From assembly GCF_021655615.1 (NCBI RefSeq), contig NZ_AP025245.1:1674001-1738000 (forward strand): DNA of 64,000 nucleotides. Reading direction: 5' to 3'. The position numbers and the translations under genes were made by a program. Each line of letters opens with the position of its first letter. Positions within the stretch are counted from its first letter, which is position 1. Shown here piece by piece: positions 17,282 to 26,472 of this stretch. The notes under the pieces are model-generated. The model was not told the DNA's origin. It worked only from the letters and a program-made list of their open reading frames with translations, and did no database searches. This DNA is from Acidianus sp. HS-5. GTDB lineage: Archaea > Thermoproteota > Thermoprotei_A > Sulfolobales > Sulfolobaceae.

Positions 17282-18529
17282 TTGATACTAAAAATTCATG
17301 TGAACTGGAAAATAAAAAATGAATTACAGAAAACTATTCAACAGCTCTCTGAAGCAAAAAAGTACTTACCAGAAGACTATATGATCTCACATGAAGTGAA
17401 AGAAGAGGAAGAAGGAGAAAGTAAAATTGAAATTGAGCTTATTAATGATTTTAAGCCCTGCATAGAGCCTTTAAAATTCGAAAAAGAATTTGATAAAATT
17501 TCTTCTTTAGATTCGTCAACAAGGTATCTAAGGGATATAAGTGTTAACCTTGTAATTTTAGGAATGTCAGTGTACAGTAACAGGAAAGGCTTTATTGATT
17601 TTCCTTTGGTTAAAGATATTCCTTACATAGGAGTTAATACTTACAGAAGAATTCTGGAGAAGATTAACTCATTGTACTTTATTAAGACAAGGAATAAGCT
17701 AAATTATCCCTTTGATGAGAATTATAAGTTAGACGATGTAGCCGATGAAATGAGGACTGAGGCAGAAAACGAAGGCTTAAATGAGGTAGTTAACGGTCAC
17801 GATTTAGTAATACTTGACGGACCAATATATCCTACTCCTCTAGAGTTAACTGAGGAGCTAGATTTGAGCAGTACTTCTAGACTTTGCCACCAATTGGCTT
17901 ACGCGTCATTAGTTAACGATAGAATTTCTTTACTTAAGGATAACGTAATAGGTGTAGTGAAAAGACTTGAAAACTCTGGAAAACTTTGGAAGGAAGATAA
18001 AATCTTAGAGGAGTTTAAAAAGCTAGGAAAGAACATTAAGGGACTCAAAGATCCAACAATTCTAGAACTGATAGATTATTATTTCTGCAGAAATTCAGGA
18101 AAATATTCTTATGCTTGCTTCATAGGGCCTTTCAAAATAGATTATAACTTGCATGTAGATGGACCTAGCGATTGTAATGGAAACGGTTCTTATACGTACT
18201 TAAGTAACGTTCCTCCTAAATACGCTTATTACGTAATTTTGAGGAAACCTTATGTTACAACTACTTATTTTAGGATAGAAGGACTAGACGAGAAAACTTT
18301 GGAAAAAGGAATGAGAACAGTACTCTCTCGTCTTTCTGATAGGCTTATACCAACTTTTATAGAGCTTGTCGATAATAGAGCTAAAAGGATCTCTGCAGGG
18401 CTTTTCATTACCGCGTATGAGATTGCTTCTTCTTATTTAAGCATAATACATGACGATAAATTAGCTTACGATACTACTGTATCAGAGTTTTTAAGGGAAT
18501 CCCGGCAAAATTCAGCGAATTTATTATAG
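17282..18529 (+). CDS. NurA-domain nuclease-like protein
   Basis: The 415-residue protein carries NurA-domain marks: an early Asp in SLDSSTRYLRD (Asp77), the second acidic motif VILDGPIYPTP (Asp179), NVIGVVKRLENSG, and late YFRIEGL followed by a C-terminal helix. NurA is a 5'-3' nuclease that works with the HerA translocase in DNA end processing. The first motif has DSS in place of the usual DGS. The start is unsure: TTG at 17282 follows a stop directly, and GTG at 17300 is possible. Its 3' end overlaps by 56 bases the HerA-like gene, which is convergent. The canonical Mre11-Rad50 genes are not here, so this is probably a paralogous pair. Confidence 0.8.
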   Translation: MILKIHVNWKIKNELQKTIQQLSEAKKYLPEDYMISHEVKEEEEGESKIEIELINDFKPCIEPLKFEKEFDKISSLDSSTRYLRDISVNLVILGMSVYSNRKGFIDFPLVKDIPYIGVNTYRRILEKINSLYFIKTRNKLNYPFDENYKLDDVADEMRTEAENEGLNEVVNGHDLVILDGPIYPTPLELTEELDLSSTSRLCHQLAYASLVNDRISLLKDNVIGVVKRLENSGKLWKEDKILEEFKKLGKNIKGLKDPTILELIDYYFCRNSGKYSYACFIGPFKIDYNLHVDGPSDCNGNGSYTYLSNVPPKYAYYVILRKPYVTTTYFRIEGLDEKTLEKGMRTVLSRLSDRLIPTFIELVDNRAKRISAGLFITAYEIASSYLSIIHDDKLAYDTTVSEFLRESRQNSANLL

Positions 18530-20294
18530 CTAATCCAGGAGTTGCATGAAGCAGGAAATCCTCGTATTTTTCAATGCCTAACCTTTTAATAACATTTATA
18601 TCGTTCCTCATCACTACTTTTGTGTTAGTCAGCTGTAAAACTAATGGATTAAGATCGTCAGGCATGTGAGTGGCTAATATCATTCCCATTCTCCTTACTC
18701 TGCCTAATCTCATTACCTTGTTTATTAACTCTTCTATAATGTCTTTAGCTATAGTCTCACTGTTTCCTTGAGGAAAATACTCGTGAGCCTCGTCCATTAT
18801 TATTAACGTTAATTTGTTTTCCTCGCTTTTCCTATTATATAGTTCTGTTTTCCAATTAAATATGTCTTCAAGTATCTTATAAGCTATAGTAGCAACTGCC
18901 TCAATAGAGGCTGAATAATTCATTACAAAGCTCAAGTCGACTACGATCTTATCATTGAGCTTGAAAGCATCCTCAGGCTTAAAGTTTACAGTTCCTTTAA
19001 CCGTAAAAATCCCATAGCCGTCATATGCCTTTAGCGTCCTGGTTATTGCCTCCTTAGTAGAAGGTGCTAAGTCTAAAGCTTTCATTGAATCTTGAAATGC
19101 TCTACCTAAATATACTGTTAACCCATCTTTATTGAATGAAGCATAACTTTTTGATATGTTTTGGCTCTTAGTAGTTAAATTTAATTTAAACAAATCAGAC
19201 GGCATAATACTAATTTTTCTCCAATCCTCAGCTAGATATGTGGGAGTTACTCTATACATTAATATTTCTGAAAGAATTCCGTCATCAATATATCCTCCGA
19301 AGATATCGTGAAGGTTAACTTTAACGTTCTCTAGCATTTTATCTATCAAAGACTCCCAATGCATTGAAGCTCTAGAAGTAAAATATGGAGTAAGCTTATG
19401 GAAATTCTTAATATTATCAAAGAAATTAATAGAATATGGTATTACATCAACTTCAGTATCGTTACAGATTAAAGCTCCGCTCTCATATTCCAAAACTTCA
19501 CAGTCGTAAGTTGATGAGAAAATGTCGAGAAAATCCTTAGTTGAGTTACCCATCTTTGAGGTTACAGGCATTAAAACCGTAAATTTCTCCTTCTTAGAAA
19601 TAAGGAAATTTACAAAGTCTCCTTGCCTATCAAAAACGAGCGTTTGCTTATTAATATCCTTACTATAAAGGATAGACTTTAGAAGCGTCGTCTTCCCAGA
19701 ACCAGTAGTTCCTAAAACTAAAGTATGGTGAACTAAAGCTTCCTCGTCTAACCTTACTTTAGCGTCTATTTCCTCCCCTCCTGAGAATATTTTACCTATT
19801 ACTATTCCTTTCTCTGGAATCCTCAAAACTTTCTCTAAGAGGGAAGGATTAGGTATGAAAACTGGGCTTTGAGGATCTATTGGAGTAACTGCAGGTCTTA
19901 CAATTCCTTTCTCCTCATCAATCTCTGAAATTGGATAAATCCCGAGAAAAGTATCAGTGATTATTGATGCTGGATCCCTCCTAGAGGTTATTTCCCTTAT
20001 TCCCATTTCTGCTAAAACGTCAGACCTTGAAATGGAAACCACTTGACCTATTATAATTACTGGACGAAGGATAGTCCTTATTGCTAAATACTGGCCTCTA
20101 CTTACGTTACTTCTCATGTAATCTTCGAACGATATGTCGACGCCAATTAACTCCTCTTCTTCTAACCTAACAGTCCTATACCTTGTTACCCTGCCTATTA
20201 ACTTACCTTGGCTTTTTGCATCTTCCTCAGCATTATTTAACTTATTTTCCAATTCCTTGATAATTCCTTCTTCGTCCAAATTTCTTTCTTCCAT
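18474..20294 (-). CDS. HerA-like hexameric ATPase/translocase
   Basis: This 606-residue ATPase has a HAS-barrel-like N-terminus (residues 30-95, GRVTRYRTV and GQYLAIRTI) and a RecA-type motor. Walker A is LGTTGSGKT (194-202) and Walker B is LTLIIMDEAHEYFP. LGRVRRMGMILATHMPDDL is the HerA sensor region, followed by QLTNTKVVMRND. HerA forms a hexamer that pumps DNA and feeds NurA. It is convergent and overlapping with the NurA-like gene, unlike the usual codirectional arrangement. It is about 100 residues longer than typical HerA. A second HerA-like gene is at 52961-54775. Confidence 0.88.
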   Translation of the reverse strand: MEERNLDEEGIIKELENKLNNAEEDAKSQGKLIGRVTRYRTVRLEEEELIGVDISFEDYMRSNVSRGQYLAIRTILRPVIIIGQVVSISRSDVLAEMGIREITSRRDPASIITDTFLGIYPISEIDEEKGIVRPAVTPIDPQSPVFIPNPSLLEKVLRIPEKGIVIGKIFSGGEEIDAKVRLDEEALVHHTLVLGTTGSGKTTLLKSILYSKDINKQTLVFDRQGDFVNFLISKKEKFTVLMPVTSKMGNSTKDFLDIFSSTYDCEVLEYESGALICNDTEVDVIPYSINFFDNIKNFHKLTPYFTSRASMHWESLIDKMLENVKVNLHDIFGGYIDDGILSEILMYRVTPTYLAEDWRKISIMPSDLFKLNLTTKSQNISKSYASFNKDGLTVYLGRAFQDSMKALDLAPSTKEAITRTLKAYDGYGIFTVKGTVNFKPEDAFKLNDKIVVDLSFVMNYSASIEAVATIAYKILEDIFNWKTELYNRKSEENKLTLIIMDEAHEYFPQGNSETIAKDIIEELINKVMRLGRVRRMGMILATHMPDDLNPLVLQLTNTKVVMRNDINVIKRLGIEKYEDFLLHATPGLAIINSLNFAGIPLKTLIQ

Positions 20295-20325
20295 AAATTT
20301 TTTATTGATTGTTGAATTATAAGTT

Positions 20326-20699
20326 TTAAATCCGCGATAGTAAGCATTCTAATTCATATTTAAAATCCTTGAGCCTAGCTTTCATCTTTTCTGTATCTTA
20401 CACCATCTCATGAAAGCCTAACGTATGAAAATAATAAGCGTCCCTCCAACATTTCAAAACATTTTCAGATAAAATAATTGAAAGCCTTCTAGAAGCTTTA
20501 TATAATATTTCACTCTTCCAACCATGTTTTCTTATTACTTCATTTATAATGCAATTTAATCCTTTTTTACTACTAGGAGTTTTATTCCTTCCTCAACAGC
20601 CTTATAATACTTCTCACTAGACTGAACAACATCACCCTTCTCCAAAAGATCATCAGCTTCTAGCATTAACACGTCTGGGACTGTTAAAACTCCTATCAT
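20326..20699 (-). pseudogene. PaREP1 family pseudogene
   Basis: On the minus strand an ATG at 20699 opens MIGVLTVPDVLMLEADDLL, then DVVQSSEKYYKAVEEGIKLL, the PaREP1 core. A one-base shift in the run GTAAAAAAGG moves the frame to VIRKHGWKSEILYKASRRL and CWRDAYYFHTLGFHEM, followed by an in-frame stop. A last open piece DTEKMKARLKDFKYELE ends at TAA 20326-20328. The order and spacing match an intact PaREP1 protein of about 125 residues. One frameshift and one nonsense change make it inactive, apparently recently. Confidence 0.75.
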
Positions 20700-20766
20700 C
20701 AATTATAGCTAGAACTAAAGGTAAAAATTAATTACGCTTAAATTAAGCCTTTTCGCTTATCCATTT

Positions 20767-21549
20767 ATGAGAATTGCTATAATAGGCGCAGGTAAAATAG
20801 GCTTCACAATATTATCAGCACTTAATAAAATGAGTAATGTTGAGTTGATAGCTACTGGAAGGAGCGAAACTACGCTGGAAAAAATTAAATCAATAAGAGT
20901 TGAAGCTACTTCAGATAACGATTATGCAGTTTCCACTTCGGACTACGTTATACTCAGCGTTAAGCCACAACACTTTCCTTCAGTATTAATGTCCGTAAAG
21001 AGCTGGGAAGGAAAGAAGGTTATTTCAGTAATGGCTGGAGTAAGAATTTCAACGCTTTCTTCCCTCCTAAAAGGAAGTAAGGTATACAGAGCGATGCCTA
21101 ATATTAATGCATTTGTAGGCAAATCAACTACTGCTTTAGCTGAGGATAAAGACGAGGTAGTTGAGAAAATATTTTTACAGATAGGTAAAGTATACTGGAT
21201 AAATGAGGAATTAATGGACGCTTGGACTGCTTTAATAGGTAGTGGACCTGCGTTCATAGCTGAAATAATAGATGCACTCTCGTTAGGGGCAGTAGAATGC
21301 GGAATGCCAAGGGATTTATCTTACAATGCAATCCTTGACATGATTGAAGGTACTGTAGAACTATTGAGGAAATGCAAGCACCCCGCATTACTTAGAGATC
21401 AAGTTACAACTCCTGCTGGGACTACAATAAGGGGATTAATGACTATGGAAAGTGAAGGGATAAAATCCGCATTAATAAAAACAATTGAGGCAGCCTATAG
21501 AAGATCAATGGAAATTGGTGAACAAATAGATAAAAAGGTCAGGAAGTAG
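20767..21549 (+). CDS. proC: Pyrroline-5-carboxylate reductase
   Basis: This 260-residue enzyme reduces 1-pyrroline-5-carboxylate to proline with NAD(P)H, the last step of proline synthesis. The Rossmann motif IAIIGAGKIG is at residues 3-12, and the NADP phosphate-binding loop ATGRSETTL follows strand 2. The C-terminal dimer domain has the ProC signature DQVTTPAGTTIRGL. The length is normal. The ATG at 20767 begins the first beta strand directly. The 3' end overlaps the convergent TRASH regulator by 11 bases. Confidence 0.93.
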   Translation: MRIAIIGAGKIGFTILSALNKMSNVELIATGRSETTLEKIKSIRVEATSDNDYAVSTSDYVILSVKPQHFPSVLMSVKSWEGKKVISVMAGVRISTLSSLLKGSKVYRAMPNINAFVGKSTTALAEDKDEVVEKIFLQIGKVYWINEELMDAWTALIGSGPAFIAEIIDALSLGAVECGMPRDLSYNAILDMIEGTVELLRKCKHPALLRDQVTTPAGTTIRGLMTMESEGIKSALIKTIEAAYRRSMEIGEQIDKKVRK

Positions 21550-22060
21550 AAAAAGAAGATAGTTTCTCTTTTAATTCCTTAAGGCACGATTTGCAACAAG
21601 CATAATAAATCTTCTTTCCTTTTCTGAAAATCAAAGGTTCTCCTTTAATTAATGCACCGCAATAATCACACTTTACCTCAGACGAAACTTTAACTAAACT
21701 CCTTTTCTTGTGAGAGAGAAATATTTGGAATTTATGCTTAATCTTCTTCAGTTTTTCCTCCAGAGAATCGAGATCCTTAGCTTTAATTACGCAAAGTATA
21801 TTACCATCAATTAATTCAAAACATTCTCCTCCTTCTACGTCCTCATCAGTAATTACGAAAGCTGTTACCCCTTCATCGTAATCTACGGTAAACTTGATCC
21901 CTTTCTCTTTGAGAGAGCTTATAATCCTAGAAACTGTTACCCTGCTTATCCCTAAGTTTTTCCCTATTTCACTTGCCGAAAGTCTTGAATCTTCCTTTAA
22001 CAACTGTAGCACTTTGTACTCTAAATTACTAAGTTTTATTTCATTTGTTTCATTATTCAC
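21539..22060 (-). CDS. HTH regulator with TRASH metal-binding domain
   Basis: The 173-residue protein joins an N-terminal winged HTH (residues 10-55, SASEIGKNLGISRVTVSRI) to a C-terminal TRASH domain (residues 130-165) with cysteines in VKCDYCGALIKG and YYACCKSCLKEL. This is the architecture of the Sulfolobales copper-responsive regulator CopR/CopT, in which TRASH binds metal. No copper ATPase or chaperone gene is adjacent, so another metal or a remote target is possible. It is well separated from the upstream gene and converges with proC. Confidence 0.88.
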   Translation of the reverse strand: MNNETNEIKLSNLEYKVLQLLKEDSRLSASEIGKNLGISRVTVSRIISSLKEKGIKFTVDYDEGVTAFVITDEDVEGGECFELIDGNILCVIKAKDLDSLEEKLKKIKHKFQIFLSHKKRSLVKVSSEVKCDYCGALIKGEPLIFRKGKKIYYACCKSCLKELKEKLSSFSTS

Positions 22061-22112
22061 GAATTACATTTACATCTTTATACTTTATATCCCTTACTTT
22101 ATAATACGCATC

Positions 22113-23300
22113 TTATTGATAGGAGTCGTATCCTAGCCCTTGAGACTTCATCCACTTAAGGAATTCATCTTTCCTGCTCATAGCGAACCTGTAAGCTAAT
22201 TCTTTTATGTCATAAGCGTTTTTGACACCGCTGGTTAGCCTTTCCACTAACGTTTCTAGCTTTTCTTGATCAAATCCTACATCATCTATTAAAAGAACAT
22301 TATCATTTATTATGTCTTCTCTAACCTTATTGTCCACTGGAACTCTACTTATTACTATTCCTCCCCTTCTAGGTTTATATATGGCATCATAAAGTTCTAT
22401 TACTTTATACTCCTTTATCCTCTTCGACTCACCTTCAGAAAAGGACGGTAAATCCTTAGCTTCAACTCCTAGTATTTCTGCAAATCCTTCGTAAAGGCCT
22501 TTCAACCATCTTGCCCTCCATTCGTTACCGCTTAAAGGTTTATACGTCTTTAAGTACCTCCACCTCTTCCACCAATTTAGCAACTCCTTATATTCTACAA
22601 TATAGTCTGGCCTTTTGATGGGTATATCGCCTTGTGTGTCTACAATATTTATTTCAGTTCCTTCGTATATTAACATGTCTGGCCTTACTAGAGAATAGAA
22701 TTTCCATACCTTTTCTAAATCTCCTCCATCTTCCCAAGTTATAGGCCTAGGGGCTTCAAGGAAGAAGCTAAACGATGATACTACGTTTCCTACTACGACG
22801 TTAGGCGGTATTATACCAGATTTTTGTTTCCCACTCCTGTCAAAGTCCAAATATCCATGCTCAGGATAAATTAACTCGTAGTTTCCCTTCTCTGACAGGA
22901 GTAAAACTATTGATGCTAATCCCCAAGATTGGTAAATGGACCTCATGTTAGAATTGAAAGAACTCATTATTGCCTGCCTTCCCTTTACTATAAATTCCTC
23001 AACTGAAAGCTTTCCCCTTATTAAGTCATGATAATAAATGAAAAGTTTCTTAACTAAATGTCTTCTTGGGTCTTCTAAAAAACTCTTCATTTCCCTGCTA
23101 AATAACGTTCCTTTTATTTTCAATCTCTCCTGTAATTCTTCAAATACCTTATATAACTCATTAATCCAAATTTTAGCTTCCCTAAGTTTATCCTGCATTA
23201 CTTCATCAACAAATTCGTACTTTACTTTCTCTGTCCATTCTGGAACGTTTTTACCGTACTTATCTATGCCGTAAACTTCCTTTAGTTTTTCCTCTATCAC
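22113..23300 (-). CDS. Hypothetical protein with a candidate PD-(D/E)XK nuclease core
   Basis: I do not recognise this 395-residue soluble protein as a named family. The segment RPDMLIY (Asp208) followed 28 residues later by YIVEYKE (Glu236, Lys238) has the spacing and strand pattern of a PD-(D/E)XK nuclease site. The N-terminal 130 residues are mostly helical, and a later part (VIELYDAIYKPRRGGIVIS, then NVLLIDDVGFD) could be a Rossmann-like segment. No neighbour on the same strand is close. The nuclease assignment is an inference from motif spacing only. Confidence 0.6.
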   Translation of the reverse strand: MIEEKLKEVYGIDKYGKNVPEWTEKVKYEFVDEVMQDKLREAKIWINELYKVFEELQERLKIKGTLFSREMKSFLEDPRRHLVKKLFIYYHDLIRGKLSVEEFIVKGRQAIMSSFNSNMRSIYQSWGLASIVLLLSEKGNYELIYPEHGYLDFDRSGKQKSGIIPPNVVVGNVVSSFSFFLEAPRPITWEDGGDLEKVWKFYSLVRPDMLIYEGTEINIVDTQGDIPIKRPDYIVEYKELLNWWKRWRYLKTYKPLSGNEWRARWLKGLYEGFAEILGVEAKDLPSFSEGESKRIKEYKVIELYDAIYKPRRGGIVISRVPVDNKVREDIINDNVLLIDDVGFDQEKLETLVERLTSGVKNAYDIKELAYRFAMSRKDEFLKWMKSQGLGYDSYQ

Positions 23301-23496
23301 AGTATTACCTAGTAGAAAAACTTAAAAATATTTTTAGTTAGCCTTCTTGTTCATAGCAATTAATAATACAGCTAAATTTACGTGAATATGATTTAAAAAT
23401 ATAAAGATTAAGCAGGATTATAATGAATAGTTATAAGATTTCTACTGGCGAGATTAAAAATTTTTCTAATAACTTATATTATTCCTTATAAATAAC

Positions 23497-24648
23497 TTGA
23501 AATTCCTCTTTCTTGTGGATAGAATTAATAAAACGTTTATAATAAATAACGGCTTCGCTGCTTTCGGCTTGAATTTGATAGACATGACATTACTTTGGAT
23601 TCTTTATTTAGCATTAAAGAACCCCGTTCTCTATATCCCTGTTGCCTCAGCAAAGCCTATAGGAACTCTTTTGCTCTCTAACATAACAGGATATCTCGCA
23701 GATAAATACGATAGGAAGAAATTATTTATAATAACAGGAGTTTCCCACAGAGTTTTACCTATTTTTATAGTATTTTTTGTTTTAATTTCTTTTAATCCTT
23801 TCTTAGCGGTAGTATTATATATTATAAGAACTGCTTTATCTATAGTTACTACAAACACAGTAACGCCTTCATTCATTCAGAATTTACCAGAAAGTGAATT
23901 AAAAAAGGTAAGTTTCTATAACAGGGCAGTTAAGGAAGGCTCTACAGTAGTTTCAATATTAATCTGGCCTTTGCTCTATGAGATATATACTGGATGGGCT
24001 GTTATCCCAGGGATAATATTTGCTACAATAGGCTTTGCTCTAGTTTTAACCTTACCTTTAGGTGACAAGGAAGGAAAGAAGGTTAAATTTAGAGAAGCAT
24101 TAAAAGAATATAGAAGAAAAGAAATCTTCTTTGTCTCAATGACTACAGCAATATCTCAAGGAGCTCTCGGAATGGTTTACTTATACTCTGCCGCAATAGT
24201 TCAAGTGCTCCACGGTAATGATATTCAGTATACATTAGCCCAGCTTGGATTTTATTTAGCCTGGTTAATAGGACCTTGGATAATGACTAAGTTCAATAAT
24301 GTAGTAAAGCTTGCTACAACTAGCTTTGCAATGTATTTCCTAGTATTTTTAGTCCTCTTCTTAAAGGATCCTTGGTTAATAGGCATAAGCACCGGTGGTG
24401 TAGGAATAGGTGACGCGTTAACTGAGATTATTTGGATAAAAGCTATGAGAATGGCAAGAAGAGAGCTTATGGCAAGCGTTATGGGAATTGATGAATTTTT
24501 CACTGCAGCTTCCAGACTTGGATACGGAAGTATCGCAGGAGCTTTATATGCAACAGATTTTCTAGCGGTCCCAATTATAGGGTTAATTACTATCGCAGGA
24601 GTAGCAATAGCTTATACAAAGAATGACTCATGGAAAATGAAAATATGA
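23497..24648 (+). CDS. MFS transporter
   Basis: The 383-residue protein has about 11-12 hydrophobic helices and the MFS loop motif GYLADKYDRKKLFI between helices 2 and 3. It resembles the small drug/solute efflux type of MFS, without sugar or phosphate signatures. The start is the TTG at 23497; GTG 23515 is an alternative. A TATA-like CTTATATTATT lies about 15-25 bases before the TTG. The cyclase gene follows on the same strand 31 bases later. The substrate is unknown. Confidence 0.85.
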   Translation: MKFLFLVDRINKTFIINNGFAAFGLNLIDMTLLWILYLALKNPVLYIPVASAKPIGTLLLSNITGYLADKYDRKKLFIITGVSHRVLPIFIVFFVLISFNPFLAVVLYIIRTALSIVTTNTVTPSFIQNLPESELKKVSFYNRAVKEGSTVVSILIWPLLYEIYTGWAVIPGIIFATIGFALVLTLPLGDKEGKKVKFREALKEYRRKEIFFVSMTTAISQGALGMVYLYSAAIVQVLHGNDIQYTLAQLGFYLAWLIGPWIMTKFNNVVKLATTSFAMYFLVFLVLFLKDPWLIGISTGGVGIGDALTEIIWIKAMRMARRELMASVMGIDEFFTAASRLGYGSIAGALYATDFLAVPIIGLITIAGVAIAYTKNDSWKMKI

Positions 24649-24679
24649 CTTTAAAATTCTTTGATTATCTTATATTGTC

Positions 24680-25288
24680 ATGATAATTGATTTATCTGTA
24701 CCGATTGAAAACGGAATGCCTTATTTTCCAGGAGATCCAAAGCCTGAAATAGAGAGAATAGACCGTGAGGATTACGTAATTCACAAATTAGTTTTATCAA
24801 CTCATACTGGTACTCACGTCGATGTCCCCTATCACTTCATAAGAGGAGGCAAGAAACTCGATGAAATAGATTTAACAAAATTTTCCGGTAAGTCATACGT
24901 TTTAGACGCTGAAGGTAAAGATCTGCATTCCTTAAATCCTCCTTCTGCTGATATTCTGCTCATATATACTGGGAGCAGTAAACAGTGGAAGAAAGGATGG
25001 GACATGACCAAATACTCCACAATAGACGAGGATTTTGCAAAGGTCATTGTTAGGAAAGGTTATAAGCTAGTTGGAATAGATTCACCAAGTATAGGAAATT
25101 CTAAAGTTCATAGAATCCTCCTGTCTAATGAAATTCCTATAATTGAAAACTTGTCTTCTAATCTGGAAAAGATAAAAGGAAAATTTGTTGACTTTATTTC
25201 TTTACCTTTACCACTCAGTGGTACTGACGGCTCCCCTATTAGGGCTATTGCAATTGTGAAAAATGATGAAATTCGTCCTGAGAAATGA
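24680..25288 (+). CDS. Cyclase family protein (kynurenine formamidase-like)
   Basis: The 202-residue protein belongs to the PF04199 cyclase family of metal-dependent hydrolases. It shows DLSVPIENGMPYFPGDP at the N-terminus and the family signature STHTGTHVDVPYHF (His/Asp metal ligands), and later VGIDSPSIG. Relatives hydrolyse N-formylkynurenine or related amides. The ATG at 24680 is 31 bases after the MFS stop. The last 44 bases overlap the convergent CHAD gene. No tryptophan-degradation genes are adjacent, so the substrate is open. Confidence 0.85.
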   Translation: MIIDLSVPIENGMPYFPGDPKPEIERIDREDYVIHKLVLSTHTGTHVDVPYHFIRGGKKLDEIDLTKFSGKSYVLDAEGKDLHSLNPPSADILLIYTGSSKQWKKGWDMTKYSTIDEDFAKVIVRKGYKLVGIDSPSIGNSKVHRILLSNEIPIIENLSSNLEKIKGKFVDFISLPLPLSGTDGSPIRAIAIVKNDEIRPEK

Positions 25289-25865
25289 TGAATGAAATAA
25301 TAATTCTGTTAGCCTTTTTCTTATATTCGTCCGTATTTATCTCGAGACTTTTGCCCTCACACTCAGCCTTAAGTAATTTGTCCCTTAAATCTCCCATTTC
25401 CTTTGCGAGTTTAGACAGTTCCACGTTTTTGTAACCTAGTGACAATATGAGATTCCTTGAAGTCCTAACTATTTTCCTCAGTTCGTGAAAGTCTTCGGCT
25501 TTACTTATTCTTTTCTGAAGTAAAATAACTCTGTTGAAAACTAACAGCCTACTACCGTAAACCTTGAGAAGGAAACAATTACTCATTGTTGCCATTTTAT
25601 TTGCTACCCTTTCAGCTAGTCTGTCTCTATTAGGTTGGCTGCACACGACGTCCATATCTCTTATTACTCCTAGTTTGTGTATAAGATCTTTAGCTTTAAC
25701 TAGGCAATCTGGATTTTCATAGGCTGGGTATAAAGAATATAAAACGTCAAAGTATCTCCTTAGCTTAACTCTCCTATCATGTATTTCTTCCTTTGAAATT
25801 CCTTTAATTTCTAAGGCTTCTCTCAGGTTTTTATTAGCGTAATATTCAGGTCTCAAGGTTTTCAA
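25245..25865 (-). CDS. CHAD domain protein
   Basis: The 206-residue helical protein has the CHAD pattern of basic and histidine residues: EIHDRRVKLRRYFDVLYSL, then KLGVIRDMDV and FHELRKIVRTSRN. CHAD domains bind polyphosphate through conserved basic residues. It is the last gene of a five-gene operon (SixA, Ppx, two TMK-like proteins, CHAD), overlapping the preceding gene by 20 bases. The context strongly supports a polyphosphate role. The 3' end overlaps the cyclase gene. Confidence 0.85.
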   Translation of the reverse strand: MKTLRPEYYANKNLREALEIKGISKEEIHDRRVKLRRYFDVLYSLYPAYENPDCLVKAKDLIHKLGVIRDMDVVCSQPNRDRLAERVANKMATMSNCFLLKVYGSRLLVFNRVILLQKRISKAEDFHELRKIVRTSRNLILSLGYKNVELSKLAKEMGDLRDKLLKAECEGKSLEINTDEYKKKANRIIISFIISQDEFHHFSQLQ

Positions 25866-26472
25866 TTTCGCTCACTATTTCTTTGTTTACATCATCAAAA
25901 TTCCTTGCAGTATTTATTATTTTAGATTCTTTAGAAAGATCTATAAGATAATTTTGAAACATTTCAATGTATTCATTATAGGCACCGAATACATCCTCTT
26001 TAACGCATATGTCTATTCCAGCACTTAAAGGATCTAGGTATCCTCTCTTTTTTATTATTCTCTTCATTATTTCTTCTGGTGTAGAAATTAATGAGAAGGA
26101 TATGGAAGGTTTAGGGAAAATACTTAGAACATCAGTCATCCACTCCTTCTCTAAGCCTCTTGAAAGACCGTATGCCATTAAGGTTAGTACGTAACCGTCA
26201 GCTAGGGCAATAAAGCCTGAATCTATAGCAGGTTTAATCACGTTCTCCATTTGGTCAGCTAAATCAGTAACATATGCTAAAAATAACGTCCTTCTCTCAA
26301 AAACAATTTCCTTCTTAACCTGTGCAATTCTTTCTCCTATAAGTTTGGACATCTGTATTCCAAAGTTAATTACTCCATAGCCTTCCTTTTCAAGATATCT
26401 TCTTACTGCCTCTAGATGCGCAGTCCTTCCTGAACCTTCTATTCCTTCAAATGCTATTATCAAGAACTTCAC
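25846..26472 (-). CDS. Thymidylate-kinase-like protein with altered active site
   Basis: This 208-residue protein aligns along its length with the adjacent TMK-like protein, but the P-loop reads GIEGSGRT (Lys16 to Arg, Asp12 to Glu), and the DRY motif is replaced by ADGYVLT at residues 91-97. It should therefore bind nucleotide poorly or not at all and may be a regulatory or structural partner of the upstream paralogue, with which its gene overlaps by 26 bases. Membership of the P-loop kinase family is clear. Loss of activity is an inference from the missing residues. Confidence 0.82.
   Translation of the reverse strand: MKFLIIAFEGIEGSGRTAHLEAVRRYLEKEGYGVINFGIQMSKLIGERIAQVKKEIVFERRTLFLAYVTDLADQMENVIKPAIDSGFIALADGYVLTLMAYGLSRGLEKEWMTDVLSIFPKPSISFSLISTPEEIMKRIIKKRGYLDPLSAGIDICVKEDVFGAYNEYIEMFQNYLIDLSKESKIINTARNFDDVNKEIVSEIENLET

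Noticed and set aside
20943..21257. 104-aa frame antisense to proC
   Set aside because: It lies entirely within a well-conserved proC and has no independent support.
25263..25310. C/D box small RNA
   Set aside because: Two ATGATGA boxes and a CTGA occur here, but only about 8 bases separate the first pair, the last box is CTGT, and the region is the overlapping coding end of two genes.
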